In this document: piece after piece, positions 15,778 through 23,602 of the stretch
Layout: the number at the start of each line of letters is the position of its first letter
Position numbering within the stretch: position 1 is the first letter of the stretch
NCBI GenBank assembly: GCA_029007475.1
Contig: JAQXHW010000119.1
Coordinates: 1-29,723 of the forward strand
Direction: 5' to 3'
Origin: Oscillospiraceae bacterium
GTDB taxonomy: Bacteria > Bacillota > Clostridia > Oscillospirales > Acutalibacteraceae
DNA: 29,723 bases
Notes under the pieces: generated by a model
What the model was told of the DNA's origin: nothing
The model's database searches: none
What the model saw: the letters and a program-made list of their open reading frames with translations, nothing else
Translations under genes and position numbers: made by a program

Positions 15778-16034
15778 AACGCTATGACGAAGGAAGTAGC
15801 TATCCTGTAAACACTGCAAAGAGACAGGTTGCCTTAGGCTGAAAGCAATCTGCCGTGTGAGAATAGCGAAGTTCCCTTTTGAGCGGCAGGGCTGAACATC
15901 TCAGTAGGTCTTGACGGCTGACTCCGTTATAAGTCGAAGGAGTGTTTGCTTCTTTTAAGATGCAAAAAACAGGGTGGTACCACGGATTTTTATTCGTCCC
16001 TGCGGGAGCTTTGTGCTCTCGCAGGGCGTTTTTT
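15778..16034 (+). ncRNA. Phenylalanine T-box riboswitch
   Basis: The leader of pheST. The T-box sequence AGGGTGGTACC is at 15971-15981. Stem I shows the AGTA element near 15795 facing GAAG-TTC, so the specifier codon is TTC for Phe (15872-15874). The attenuator is a 12-bp GC-rich stem (15998-16009 with 16015-16026, one G-T pair) followed by T6. Uncharged tRNA-Phe would bind the specifier and the antiterminator bulge and allow read-through into pheS. Confidence 0.95.
15998..16034 (+). terminator. T-box attenuator terminator
   Basis: CCCTGCGGGAGC / GCTCTCGCAGGG with loop TTTGT, then CG and a T-run. This is the terminator alternative of the T-box. Confidence 0.93.
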
Positions 16035-16083
16035 ATTATATGAACACTCAGATAACATATTTCAGAAAGGCAAGGTAAAACTT

Positions 16084-17136
16084 ATGAATCAGCAGATTGC
16101 TACCTTACAGCAGGAAGCTTTAGAACAGCTTTCCGAAGCAGTAGAGCTTTCAGAGCTTGAAAACCTAAGAGTTGCGTACTTAGGTAAAAAGGGCAGTATC
16201 ACAGCCCTACTCAAAGGTATGAAGGACCTCTCCCACGAGGAGAGAAAAACCTTCGGCGCAGAGGTAAACGAACTCAAGGAGCTTGTAACTCAGGAAATCG
16301 AAAAGAAAACAGCAGAGCTTAAGGAAGCTGAGATTAAGAAAGAAATCGCCTCTATGCCCCTTATTGACGTTACCGCACCTATGAACGCCGAAAGCGGCTC
16401 ATATCATCCCATTACTTTAGTTCAGCGTCAGTGCGAAACTATATTTAAGTCAATGGGCTTTAACGTTGAGGATTACTCCGAGGTTGTTACCGACTACGAA
16501 TGCTTTGAGTCCCTCAACATTCCCAAGCATCACCCCGCAAGAGATATGCAGGATACCTACTATCTCGAAAACGGTCAGCTTCTGAAATCTCAGACCTCTG
16601 CCGCACAAAACGCAATTCTCAAGAAGTACGGCAAGGAATTAATTGAAAACGGCAGACCCATTAAGGCTATCTTCCCCGGAAGATGCTTTAGAAACGAAGC
16701 CACCGACGCCTGTCATGAAAACACCTTCTTCCAAATGGAGGGAGTTATGGTCGACAAGGATATTTCCATTTCTAACCTCATATTCTTCATGAAAACCATG
16801 CTCTCGGAGGTTTTCCGCAAGGATATTAAAGTTCGGCTTCGCCCCGGCTTTTTCCCCTTCGTTGAGCCCGGCTTCGAGCTTGATATAAGCTGTCTTATTT
16901 GCGGCGGAGAGGGTTGCCCCTCCTGCAAGCACAGCGGTTGGCTTGAGCTTTGCCCCTGCGGTATGATTCACCCCAACGTGCTCTCCGAGGGCGGCATTGA
17001 CCCCGAAAAATACACAGGCTTTGCTTTCGGCTTAGGACTTACCCGTCTTGCCATGATGAAGTACGGCGTTAAGGATATCAGAGACTTGAACAGCGGTAAG
17101 CTCAAGGCTCTTTCACAGTTTACCGACGATGAATAA
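16084..17136 (+). CDS. pheS: Phenylalanyl-tRNA synthetase alpha subunit
   Basis: A 350-residue class II synthetase subunit. It has an N-terminal coiled-coil tRNA-binding arm (about 1-90). Motif 1 and the active-site region are around YHPITLVQRQ, motif 2 is FPGRCFRNEATDACHENTFF, and motif 3 is GFAFGLGLTRLAMMKYGVKD. A CxxCxGxGCxxC cluster (CLICGGEGCPSC) gives a small zinc-knuckle-like insert common in Firmicutes PheS. The open frame extends upstream to 15946, but that part is the T-box leader; ATG 16084 with AAGG eight bases before gives the normal length. With PheT it forms the alpha2-beta2 enzyme that charges tRNA-Phe. Confidence 0.97.
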   Translation: MNQQIATLQQEALEQLSEAVELSELENLRVAYLGKKGSITALLKGMKDLSHEERKTFGAEVNELKELVTQEIEKKTAELKEAEIKKEIASMPLIDVTAPMNAESGSYHPITLVQRQCETIFKSMGFNVEDYSEVVTDYECFESLNIPKHHPARDMQDTYYLENGQLLKSQTSAAQNAILKKYGKELIENGRPIKAIFPGRCFRNEATDACHENTFFQMEGVMVDKDISISNLIFFMKTMLSEVFRKDIKVRLRPGFFPFVEPGFELDISCLICGGEGCPSCKHSGWLELCPCGMIHPNVLSEGGIDPEKYTGFAFGLGLTRLAMMKYGVKDIRDLNSGKLKALSQFTDDE

Positions 17137-17150
17137 GGAGGGAATTTAAT

Positions 17151-19523
17151 ATGTTTTTATCAATGAATTGGATTGAAGATTTCGTAGACCTTTCAGGTCT
17201 TGACAGGCTCGCCCTAATACAAAAAATTTCCCTCTCCACCGCTGAGGTTGAAAACGAAATTTTCTTTAAGGGCTCTGATCTTTCCGGTGTTGTTGTCGCA
17301 GAAATCGTATCGGTTGAAAATCATCCCGACTCAAAGAAGCTCCACCTCTTAAAGGTTGACGCTGGCGACGGCAAGCTCACCGACGTAGTTTGCGGCGCAC
17401 CCAACGTAAGAGTCGGTATGAAAACAGCCTTCGCTAAGGTAGGCGCACAGCTTGGAGATATCACTATCGCTCCCAGACCTCTCGCCGGCTTCGAGTCCTT
17501 TGGTATGTGCTGCAGCGAAGCCGAAATCGGCATGAGCGACGACCATTCAGGTATTATCGACATTACCGAGGACGTTCCCAACGGCACGGATATTAAGGAT
17601 GTTTATCCAATTAACGATATAGTTTTTGAGGTTGACAATAAATCCCTCACAAACCGCCCCGACCTTTGGAGTCACTATGGCTTTGCAAGAGAATTTGCCG
17701 CTTTAGCCGGCAGAGAGCTAAAGCCCATACCCGTCGAGGATCTCTCCGCTTATGACAGCCTTAAAAAAGTTGACCTGAAAATTGAGGACACCCTCTGCAA
17801 GCGTTACAGCTGTATGCAGGTTGAGAACATTACAAGAACCGTAAGCCCTGCAATTATGCGTATACGTCTTCACTACTGCGGACTTCGTGCTATCAACTTC
17901 CTCGCTGACCTCACCAACTACCTTATGCTTGAAATCGGTCAGCCTATGCACGCTTTCGACTCAAGAAAGGTCGAAAAAATCCGCATTAAGCGCTTTGATA
18001 CTCCCTTTACTTTCACGACCTTAGACGGAGTTGAGAGAAACATCGACGAGAACACCCTTATGATTTGCTCTGACAACACTCCCGTTGCTATTGCAGGCAT
18101 CATGGGCGGTCTTGACTCTGAAATTGTTGAGGATACCACTACCCTCACCCTTGAATCTGCCACCTTCGACGCAGTTTCAATCAGAAAATCTACCGTTCGC
18201 CTTGCTCACCGCACCGATGCTTCTATCCGCTATGAAAAGTGCCTTGACCCCGAGATGACCACCCTTGCTATTGCAAGATTTATTAATCTTTTGAAGAAAT
18301 ATAATCCCGACGCTCAGGTTGTTTCAGCTCTCACAGACGAGTATCCCGTTAAGTACGATACGGTAACCCTCAGCTTTGACAAGAAATTTGTCGACCGTTA
18401 CACGGGTATTGAGATTGCTAACGACGCCATTGTCAAGACTCTTACCGATTTAGGCTTTGAGGTAACTCTTGAGGGCGATAACTTTACCGTAGTCGTTCCC
18501 TCTTGGCGAGCTACCAAGGACGTTACCATCAAGGCTGATATCATTGAGGAAATCACTCGTATATACGGCTATGATAATTTTGACATTAACACAGCTAAGG
18601 CTCCCCTCTACCCTGTAAGAGCAGAGGCGGTCAAGACAAACGAGGACAGGATTAAGGATATCTTGGTTAAAGCCTTTAAGCTCCACGAGCTTCATTCTTA
18701 TGTTTGGGCATATAACGACGAGCTTAAAGACTTAGGAATTGAGATTGAGGAAAACGTAAGGCTTGCAAACGCAACCAACCCCAACATCGAAACCCTTAGA
18801 AATTCCATCATTCCCACTCAGCTTTGCCAGGTTAAATCAAATTCAGGCTTTGCTCCCGATTTCGGTATCTTTGAAATCGGCAGAGTAATAAAGGGGCTCG
18901 ATGAGAAAAACCTTTGCATCGAAAAGAAAAACCTTGCAATTACCCTTTTCAGCAAGACTAAGGATATTAAGACTCTCTACCTTGAGCTTCGCGATATATT
19001 AGGAGTTTTAGCCCGCGATATAAAGCATACGGAGTTTAGCTTTAAGGCTAAGGAAACAACTCATGCCTACGAGCACCCTGTAAACCTCTATGCTCTCTCA
19101 ATTGACGGCAAGGATATCGGCACAATGGGAATCGTTCATCCTGCGGTTATGAAGAAAATTGACAAAAAGGCAAACGTGGTATTTGCCGAGCTTGATATGG
19201 ACGCTTTCACCGAGGCAAAGACAGACGCTCTCACCTATGATGAGCCTTCTAAGTTCCCCGCTATGACCTATGACTTAAGCGTTGAGCTTCCCGCAGGTTT
19301 GTTCTTTGACGCCCTCTCAAGCGCATGGAAAGAGGAGGGCAAAGAGCTTCTCAAGTCCGTTAAAATTGTTGATACCTACGATACCGACACCGTTCATTCA
19401 ATCACCGTGAGATTTGAGTTTTCTTCCTCAGAGAGAACTCTCTCCGGAGAGGAAATCGGAGCGATTATGGACAAGGTAATGGCAAATATGGAGACCTTGG
19501 GAGTTACCCTCAGAACTCAATAA
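17151..19523 (+). CDS. pheT: Phenylalanyl-tRNA synthetase beta subunit
   Basis: A 790-residue subunit of normal length. An EMAP/OB-type tRNA-binding domain is at about residues 43-150 (VENHPDSKKLHLLKVD). B3/B4 editing regions follow around 210-390 (with IMGGLDSEI), then the B5 domain near 405-480, a catalytic-like core, and an FDX-ACB anticodon-binding domain at about 700-790 (KFPAMTYDLSVE). AAGGAGGG is eight bases ahead of the ATG. It follows pheS by 14 bases in the T-box-controlled operon. Confidence 0.97.
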   Translation: MFLSMNWIEDFVDLSGLDRLALIQKISLSTAEVENEIFFKGSDLSGVVVAEIVSVENHPDSKKLHLLKVDAGDGKLTDVVCGAPNVRVGMKTAFAKVGAQLGDITIAPRPLAGFESFGMCCSEAEIGMSDDHSGIIDITEDVPNGTDIKDVYPINDIVFEVDNKSLTNRPDLWSHYGFAREFAALAGRELKPIPVEDLSAYDSLKKVDLKIEDTLCKRYSCMQVENITRTVSPAIMRIRLHYCGLRAINFLADLTNYLMLEIGQPMHAFDSRKVEKIRIKRFDTPFTFTTLDGVERNIDENTLMICSDNTPVAIAGIMGGLDSEIVEDTTTLTLESATFDAVSIRKSTVRLAHRTDASIRYEKCLDPEMTTLAIARFINLLKKYNPDAQVVSALTDEYPVKYDTVTLSFDKKFVDRYTGIEIANDAIVKTLTDLGFEVTLEGDNFTVVVPSWRATKDVTIKADIIEEITRIYGYDNFDINTAKAPLYPVRAEAVKTNEDRIKDILVKAFKLHELHSYVWAYNDELKDLGIEIEENVRLANATNPNIETLRNSIIPTQLCQVKSNSGFAPDFGIFEIGRVIKGLDEKNLCIEKKNLAITLFSKTKDIKTLYLELRDILGVLARDIKHTEFSFKAKETTHAYEHPVNLYALSIDGKDIGTMGIVHPAVMKKIDKKANVVFAELDMDAFTEAKTDALTYDEPSKFPAMTYDLSVELPAGLFFDALSSAWKEEGKELLKSVKIVDTYDTDTVHSITVRFEFSSSERTLSGEEIGAIMDKVMANMETLGVTLRTQ

Positions 19524-19533
19524 CATCTAAACG

Positions 19534-19570
19534 CTGCCCAATGAGGTTACCTCTTGGGCAGTTAAACTTT
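19534..19570 (+). terminator. Terminator of pheST
   Basis: A 12- to 13-base inverted repeat (CTGCCCAATGAGG / CCTCTTGGGCAG, one bulged base), loop TTA, followed by TTAAACTTTT. The T-tract is interrupted, so strength is moderate. Confidence 0.7.
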
Positions 19571-19599
19571 TACCTCTTTGGCGGTTTAACTTTTAGGGC

Positions 19600-19628
19600 T
19601 TGAAATTTTAATGTTATTGGTGTATAAT
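19600..19628 (+). promoter_or_regulatory. Promoter of the ireB region
   Basis: TTGAAA at 19600-19605 and TATAAT at 19623-19628, spacer 17. The leader to ireB is about 57 nt. Confidence 0.78.
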
Positions 19629-19691
19629 TATATTGATGTAATATTCACTTAACGTCGATTTAGTCGGCAAATTTCCACGGAGGTGTTTTAG

Positions 19692-19937
19692 ATGCTGGAT
19701 AAAACTATGGTTTTCTCCTTAGGCGGAGACAAGGATGACGAGATTAAGCGCGCCCTTTTGATTGTTTACAACGCCCTGCGCAAACAGGGCTATAACCCTC
19801 TCAATCAGATTGTTGGCTAGATTCTCTCCGAGGATCCTACCTACATCACCACCTGTGACAACGCAAGAAATATTATCAGCAAGATTGACCGCGACGACCT
19901 TTTGGAAGCCTTGGTTAAGTCTTATCTGAAGAATTAA
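19692..19937 (+). pseudogene. ireB: IreB-family regulatory phosphoprotein gene with in-frame TAG
   Basis: Read through, this is an 81-codon frame whose product matches the IreB (formerly DUF965) family along its whole length: DKTMVF at the N-terminus with the phospho-acceptor-type Thr, VYNALRKQGYNPLNQIVG, then ILSEDPTYITTCDNAR and a C-terminal DLLEALVKSYL. Codon 43 (19818-19820) is TAG exactly where the family has Tyr (QIVGY-ILS), so a single base separates it from an intact gene. The product would stop at 42 residues. GGAGGTG precedes the ATG and a good promoter lies upstream, so everything else is intact. IreB is a substrate of the PASTA kinase IreK and affects cell-wall stress tolerance in Enterococcus. 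It could be a recent nonsense mutation, a sequencing error, or suppressed. Confidence 0.88.
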
Positions 19938-19951
19938 TGGAGGTATTACCC

Positions 19952-20245
19952 TTGGCAGATAAAAAAGAGTTTTTCACCTACAAAGGCAAACCCCTTGTAC
20001 GCTGCGGCGACGAGCTTTACTACGGCAGTATGGAGGATGCTTTTGTAATCCGTATGCAGATTAAAACAAAGAAAGAGGTTGACGGTTTAGAAATTGCCGA
20101 CAAGGTTGCAATTCAGCTTCTCTGCACAGACCCCGATTTAAGCCCTCGCAAACAGATTGTTAAAGCCAGCGAGAAACAGGGGCTTTTCGTTGCCATGGAT
20201 ATCGCAGATATTTGGCTCGAACGTGCACTTTCAAACAAAATTTAA
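19952..20245 (+). CDS. Small protein of unknown function next to ireB
   Basis: A 97-residue protein starting FFTYKGKPLVRCGDELYYG after a few residues, then a DAFVIRMQIKT segment and a C-terminal DIWLERAL. It has no signal peptide or membrane helix, so it is likely cytoplasmic. It resembles a small conserved protein I have seen near ireB in Clostridia, but I know no function. The start is taken as TTG 19952, because GGAGG lies eight bases upstream; the in-frame ATG at 19937, overlapping the ireB stop, contains that site and has none of its own. It probably shares the ireB transcript, and a bidirectional terminator follows. Confidence 0.75.
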   Translation: MADKKEFFTYKGKPLVRCGDELYYGSMEDAFVIRMQIKTKKEVDGLEIADKVAIQLLCTDPDLSPRKQIVKASEKQGLFVAMDIADIWLERALSNKI

Positions 20246-20260
20246 TTTTGCGCAAAAATT

Positions 20261-20292
20261 CTCCGCTGTGATTTTTCACAGCGGAGTTTTTC
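20261..20292. terminator. Bidirectional terminator between ireB operon and dtxR gene
   Basis: A perfect 11-bp inverted repeat (CTCCGCTGTGA / TCACAGCGGAG) with a 4-base T loop, a T-run on the + strand and an A-run before it. It can thus serve both converging genes. Confidence 0.9.
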
Positions 20293-20305
20293 ATGAAGCT
20301 TTATG

Positions 20306-20671
20306 TTACTGATTTTCAAGAAAATTCTTTATTGCACTTAAGGTTATATCGCTTATATCATGCTCCATTTTACAGGCATCCCTTGAGGCAGTTTCCTCAT
20401 CAACCCCTAAGGCCACTAAAAAACTCTCAAGAACATTATGACGGTCGTAGATTTTTTCGGCAACCTCATATCCTATCTCGGTCAGGTGCAAATAGCCGCT
20501 TTCATCAACGGTAATATATCCTCCGTCACGAAGCAGCTTCACGGCACGGCTTACACTGGGCTTTGAAAAATTGCGATACTCCGCAACGTCCAAAGAGCGT
20601 ACCTCTCCTATTTCCTTTGTAAGTATTAATATGGTCTCAAGATACATCTCGCCGGATTCCTGAAGGTGCAT
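20306..20671 (-). CDS. Iron-type DtxR-family metal-dependent repressor
   Basis: A 121-residue protein: an N-terminal winged helix-turn-helix (about 1-65, FSKPSVSRAVKLL as recognition helix) and a dimerisation/metal domain, without the third SH3-like domain of DtxR. Aligned by eye to DtxR, Met9 (GEMYLETI) and Cys100-Glu103-His104 (DACKMEH) match the primary metal ligands Met10/Cys102/Glu105/His106. MntR instead has Asp8 and Glu99/Glu102/His103. His78 and Glu82 match two ancillary-site ligands, but the third (DtxR His98) is a Ser here. This favours Fe(II) sensing. It is divergent from feoA, and AAGGAGG precedes the ATG. It likely represses feoAB and the small lipoprotein when iron is plentiful. 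Confidence 0.9.
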   Translation of the reverse strand: MHLQESGEMYLETILILTKEIGEVRSLDVAEYRNFSKPSVSRAVKLLRDGGYITVDESGYLHLTEIGYEVAEKIYDRHNVLESFLVALGVDEETASRDACKMEHDISDITLSAIKNFLENQ

Positions 20672-20703
20672 ACATAAGACCTCCTTGCATATTTAATAAG
20701 TAT

Positions 20704-20732
20704 ATTATATCACTTTTCATAAGCTATTACAA
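20704..20732 (-). promoter_or_regulatory. Promoter of the dtxR-type gene
   Basis: On the minus strand, TTGTAA (20732-20727) and TATAAT (20709-20704), spacer 17. No GTTAGC-type palindrome overlaps it, so self-repression is not obvious. Confidence 0.65.
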
Positions 20733-20787
20733 GGAAAAAGCACTTAAATAATTTATCCCTAAAAACGGTTTTTTCGAGAATTAGGTA

Positions 20788-20816
20788 TTGACAAATTATG
20801 TGAAATAATATATTAT
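20788..20816 (+). promoter_or_regulatory. Promoter of feoAB
   Basis: TTGACA at 20788-20793 and TATTAT at 20811-20816 with a 17-base spacer. Predicted start is near 20823, at the edge of the first palindrome. Confidence 0.82.
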
Positions 20817-20823
20817 ATTAGGT

Positions 20824-20841
20824 GGTTAGCGGTCGCTAACC
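20824..20841. promoter_or_regulatory. Predicted metal-repressor operator at the feoA start site
   Basis: The palindrome GGTTAGC-GGTC-GCTAACC starts at the predicted +1. Its half-site GGTTAGC is shared with the DtxR-type box at 3481-3499. The location suits repression by the divergent DtxR-family protein. The 4-base spacer differs from the classical DtxR site. Confidence 0.6.
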
Positions 20842-20853
20842 AATAAATTCGTT

Positions 20854-20879
20854 GTTCAGTTAGCTTTCGCTAACTGAAC
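20854..20879. promoter_or_regulatory. Second GTTAGC palindrome in the feoA leader
   Basis: Perfect 11-bp arms (GTTCAGTTAGC / GCTAACTGAAC) with loop TTTC, 13 bases after the first palindrome. It shares the GTTAGC-N4-GCTAA core, so it may be a second operator; as RNA it would also form a stable hairpin just before the feoA ribosome site. Confidence 0.55.
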
Positions 20880-20904
20880 AAAATATTCAGCATACGAGGT
20901 ATTT

Positions 20905-21126
20905 ATGAACACTCTGAAAGATATTAAGGTGGGTAAAACCGCCAGGGTTTTGAAGGTTCACGGCGAGGGTGCTATTAGACGCCGCATTATGGATATGGGC
21001 ATCACAAAAGGAGTTGAGGTCTACGTAAGGAGAGTAGCTCCCTTAGGCGACCCTCTTGAGCTTTTCGTGAGAGGATACGAGCTTTCACTCAGAAAAGCCG
21101 ACGCGGAAATGATTGAAGTTGAATAA
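20905..21126 (+). CDS. feoA: Ferrous iron transport protein FeoA
   Basis: A 73-residue SH3-like FeoA protein with the family pattern: GKTARVLKVHGEGAIRRRIM followed by DMGITKGVEV and LGDPLELFVRGYELSLRKADA. FeoA is a small cytoplasmic partner of FeoB needed for Fe(II) uptake. It is first in the feo operon, 25 bases before feoB. CGAGGT precedes the ATG. Confidence 0.95.
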   Translation: MNTLKDIKVGKTARVLKVHGEGAIRRRIMDMGITKGVEVYVRRVAPLGDPLELFVRGYELSLRKADAEMIEVE

Positions 21127-21151
21127 ACATATTTATAGAAGAGGTACATAA

Positions 21152-23281
21152 ATGGAAATTAAAATTGCACTTGCCGGCAATCCAAACTGCGGCAAAACCA
21201 CGCTGTTTAATGCGCTGACCGGTTCTAACCAATACGTTGGAAACTGGCCGGGGGTTACTGTCGAGAAAAAAGAGGGCAAGCTCAAGGATCAGGAAGGTAT
21301 AATCCTCACAGATCTGCCGGGTATCTACTCTCTCTCCCCCTACACCTTAGAGGAGGTTGTCGCAAGAAACTATCTCATAAACGAATGCCCTGACGCAATT
21401 CTGAATATCGTTGACGGCACAAATCTTGAGAGAAATCTTTACCTTACAACTCAGCTTATGGAGCTCGGTATTCCCGTTGTAATTGCCATTAACATGATGG
21501 ATATCGTAAGAAAGAACGGAGACAAAATCGACACCGATATACTCAGCCGCGACTTAGGCTGTAAGATAATCGAAATCTCCGCCTTGAAGGGCGATAGCAT
21601 AAACCTTGCCGCCGAGCTTGCTATTGAAGCCGCTAAATCAGGCAAAAAAGTGCCTCAGCCCAACTTTTCGGGCACGGTAGAACACGCTTTAGCTCACATT
21701 GAGGAAGCGGCAATCCACAATATGCCCGAGGAACAGCAAAGATGGTACTCAGTCAAAATATTTGAACGTGATGAAAAAGTTCTTGAACAGCTAAATCTCG
21801 ACAAAGATGTTGTTGCTCACATGGAGCAAGACATTCGAAAGGTTGAAAGGCTCCTTGACGACGACGCAGAGAGTATCATCACAAACGAACGCTATAACTA
21901 CATAGAGAGACTGATTAAGAAATGCTATAAAAAGAAAAATATCGGCAGGCTGACTATTTCAGATAAGATTGACCGAATTGTTACCAACCGCTTCTTGGCT
22001 CTGCCGATTTTCGCTCTCATTATGTTCTTCGTCTATTTTGTAGCCATTGGCTCTGTGGGCAACTGGTCGGTTGGATTTATGAAAGATACCCTTTTCGGCG
22101 AGTGGATTATCCCTGCGATAGATTCGGGACTTTCGGCCGCAAACTGCGCGCCTTGGCTTCAGGGGCTTATCTCTGACGGTATAGTTTCGGGTGTGTGTGC
22201 TGTTTTAGGCTTCGTCCCTCAGATGATGATTCTGTTTTTGCTTCTCTCTCTCTTGGAGGACTGCGGCTATATGTCAAGAGTCGCCTTCATTATGGATAAG
22301 CTTTTCAGGAAGTTCGGTCTTTCGGGAAAGAGCTTTATCCCCATGCTTGTAGGTGCAGGCTGCGGTGTGCCCGGAGTTATGGCAACCCGCACAATCGAGA
22401 ACGAACGCGACAGACGAATGACCGTTATGACTACCTGCTTTATACCCTGCGGTGCGAAAATGCCTATTATCGGACTTTTCGCAGGCGCGGTATTCGGCGG
22501 CAGCGGTTTAGTTGCTGTTTCCGCATACTTTATCGGTGTTGCCGCTGTTATTATTTCCGGCCTTATACTCAAAAAGACAAGGCTCTTTGCGGGCGACCCT
22601 GCTCCCTTTGTTATGGAGCTTCCTGCTTACCACGCTCCTGTTCCCTCAAATATTCTTCGCACCACCTGGGAGAGATGCTGGTCATTTATTAAAAAGGCAG
22701 GTACCGTTATTCTTCTCTCAACTATTATTCTCTGGTTTTTACAGCACTTCGGCTTCGAAAACGGAGCCTTTAGCATGGTTGAAAGCAGCGAGGCATCCTT
22801 ACTTGCATACGTGGGCAACGCTATCGCCTTTATCTTCTCACCCTTAGGCTTCGGTAACTGGGAATCAACCGTTGCAACCTTTACGGGACTTATAGCAAAG
22901 GAAAGCGTTGTTTCAAACTTTGAGGTTCTCTTGGGCTCAGGTGCACCCTCTGTTGAGAGTGCGGTAGCCGCACACTTTGCTAACAACGGCGTTGCCGCAT
23001 ACAGCTTTATGATATTCAATCTCCTATGCGCTCCCTGCTTCGCCGCAATGGGTGCCATCAGGAGAGAGATGAACAGCGGAAAATGGACAGCTATTGCCTT
23101 GGGCTATATGACCTTATTCGCCTATGCCGTTTCTCTTATGGTCTATCAGTTCGGCTCCTGGTTTGTAGGCGGCGGTAATATAATCGGAACCGTGGCTGCC
23201 GCCTGCGTCTTAGCATATATTATTTTCATGCTGGCACGTCCCTACAAGGAGGCAACCCGTCTTACAAGAAAATTAAAGTAA
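21152..23281 (+). CDS. feoB: Ferrous iron transporter FeoB
   Basis: A 709-residue protein. The N-terminal G domain (about 1-165) has G1 GNPNCGKTT, the switch segment GNWPGVTVE, G3 DLPGIYSL and G4 NMMD, then a helical GDI-like domain to about 265. The membrane part begins near residue 285 with about ten helices and two gate domains (a GAGCGVPGVMATRTI segment and FIPCGAKMPI). It imports Fe(II) across the membrane driven by GTP. GAGGT precedes the ATG. The length is usual for Firmicutes FeoB. Confidence 0.97.
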   Translation: MEIKIALAGNPNCGKTTLFNALTGSNQYVGNWPGVTVEKKEGKLKDQEGIILTDLPGIYSLSPYTLEEVVARNYLINECPDAILNIVDGTNLERNLYLTTQLMELGIPVVIAINMMDIVRKNGDKIDTDILSRDLGCKIIEISALKGDSINLAAELAIEAAKSGKKVPQPNFSGTVEHALAHIEEAAIHNMPEEQQRWYSVKIFERDEKVLEQLNLDKDVVAHMEQDIRKVERLLDDDAESIITNERYNYIERLIKKCYKKKNIGRLTISDKIDRIVTNRFLALPIFALIMFFVYFVAIGSVGNWSVGFMKDTLFGEWIIPAIDSGLSAANCAPWLQGLISDGIVSGVCAVLGFVPQMMILFLLLSLLEDCGYMSRVAFIMDKLFRKFGLSGKSFIPMLVGAGCGVPGVMATRTIENERDRRMTVMTTCFIPCGAKMPIIGLFAGAVFGGSGLVAVSAYFIGVAAVIISGLILKKTRLFAGDPAPFVMELPAYHAPVPSNILRTTWERCWSFIKKAGTVILLSTIILWFLQHFGFENGAFSMVESSEASLLAYVGNAIAFIFSPLGFGNWESTVATFTGLIAKESVVSNFEVLLGSGAPSVESAVAAHFANNGVAAYSFMIFNLLCAPCFAAMGAIRREMNSGKWTAIALGYMTLFAYAVSLMVYQFGSWFVGGGNIIGTVAAACVLAYIIFMLARPYKEATRLTRKLK

Positions 23282-23294
23282 GGAAGTTTGTTTT

Positions 23295-23480
23295 ATGTTA
23301 TCCTTTATCACAGATAATTTAGGAACAATTATAATTTGTGCATTAGTTCTTTTAGCTGTTACGGGAATTATCATCTACATGATAAGCCAAAAGAAAAAGG
23401 GTAAAACCTCTTGCGGCTGTAACTGCGCGGGCTGCGCCTTAAAGGGCAGCTGTCACAAGCAACCGGAAACCGAAAAGTAA
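23295..23480 (+). CDS. FeoB-associated cysteine-rich membrane protein
   Basis: A 61-residue protein with one membrane helix (about residues 9-29). A short basic stretch and a cysteine cluster follow, CGCNCAGCALKGSCH, with five Cys and one His. This is the pattern of the small FeoB-associated Cys-rich proteins that follow feoB in many Firmicutes, suggested to play a FeoC-like role; how they act is not settled. It begins 13 bases after feoB with TAAGGAAG as the ribosome site and ends before a terminator, so it is the last gene of the iron operon. Confidence 0.9.
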   Translation: MLSFITDNLGTIIICALVLLAVTGIIIYMISQKKKGKTSCGCNCAGCALKGSCHKQPETEK

Positions 23481-23490
23481 TACCTCTGAG

Positions 23491-23522
23491 GAAAGGCTCC
23501 GAATGTGGAGCCTTTCTCTTTC
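23491..23522 (+). terminator. Terminator of the feo operon
   Basis: A 10-bp perfect inverted repeat (GAAAGGCTCC / GGAGCCTTTC), loop GAATGT, then TCTTTCTTT. Confidence 0.85.
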
Positions 23523-23535
23523 TTTGATAAAAGTA

Positions 23536-23564
23536 TAGACTAAACGGCTAAAACGTGGTATCAT
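23536..23564 (+). promoter_or_regulatory. Probable promoter of the lipoprotein gene
   Basis: TAGACT at 23536-23541 and TATCAT at 23559-23564, spacer 17. Both hexamers deviate from consensus, so the call is tentative. Confidence 0.5.
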
Positions 23565-23602
23565 TACTTTGATTGATATACTAATCGTAAAGGAGTTTTA
23601 CT

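Noticed and set aside
15946..16083. An upstream extension of the pheS frame by 46 codons
   Set aside because: This part is the T-box antiterminator/terminator and would not be translated; the family length fits the start at 16084.
22512..23058. Frames of over 110 codons on both strands within feoB
   Set aside because: feoB continues intact through this region with clear membrane-domain motifs, so these are shadows.
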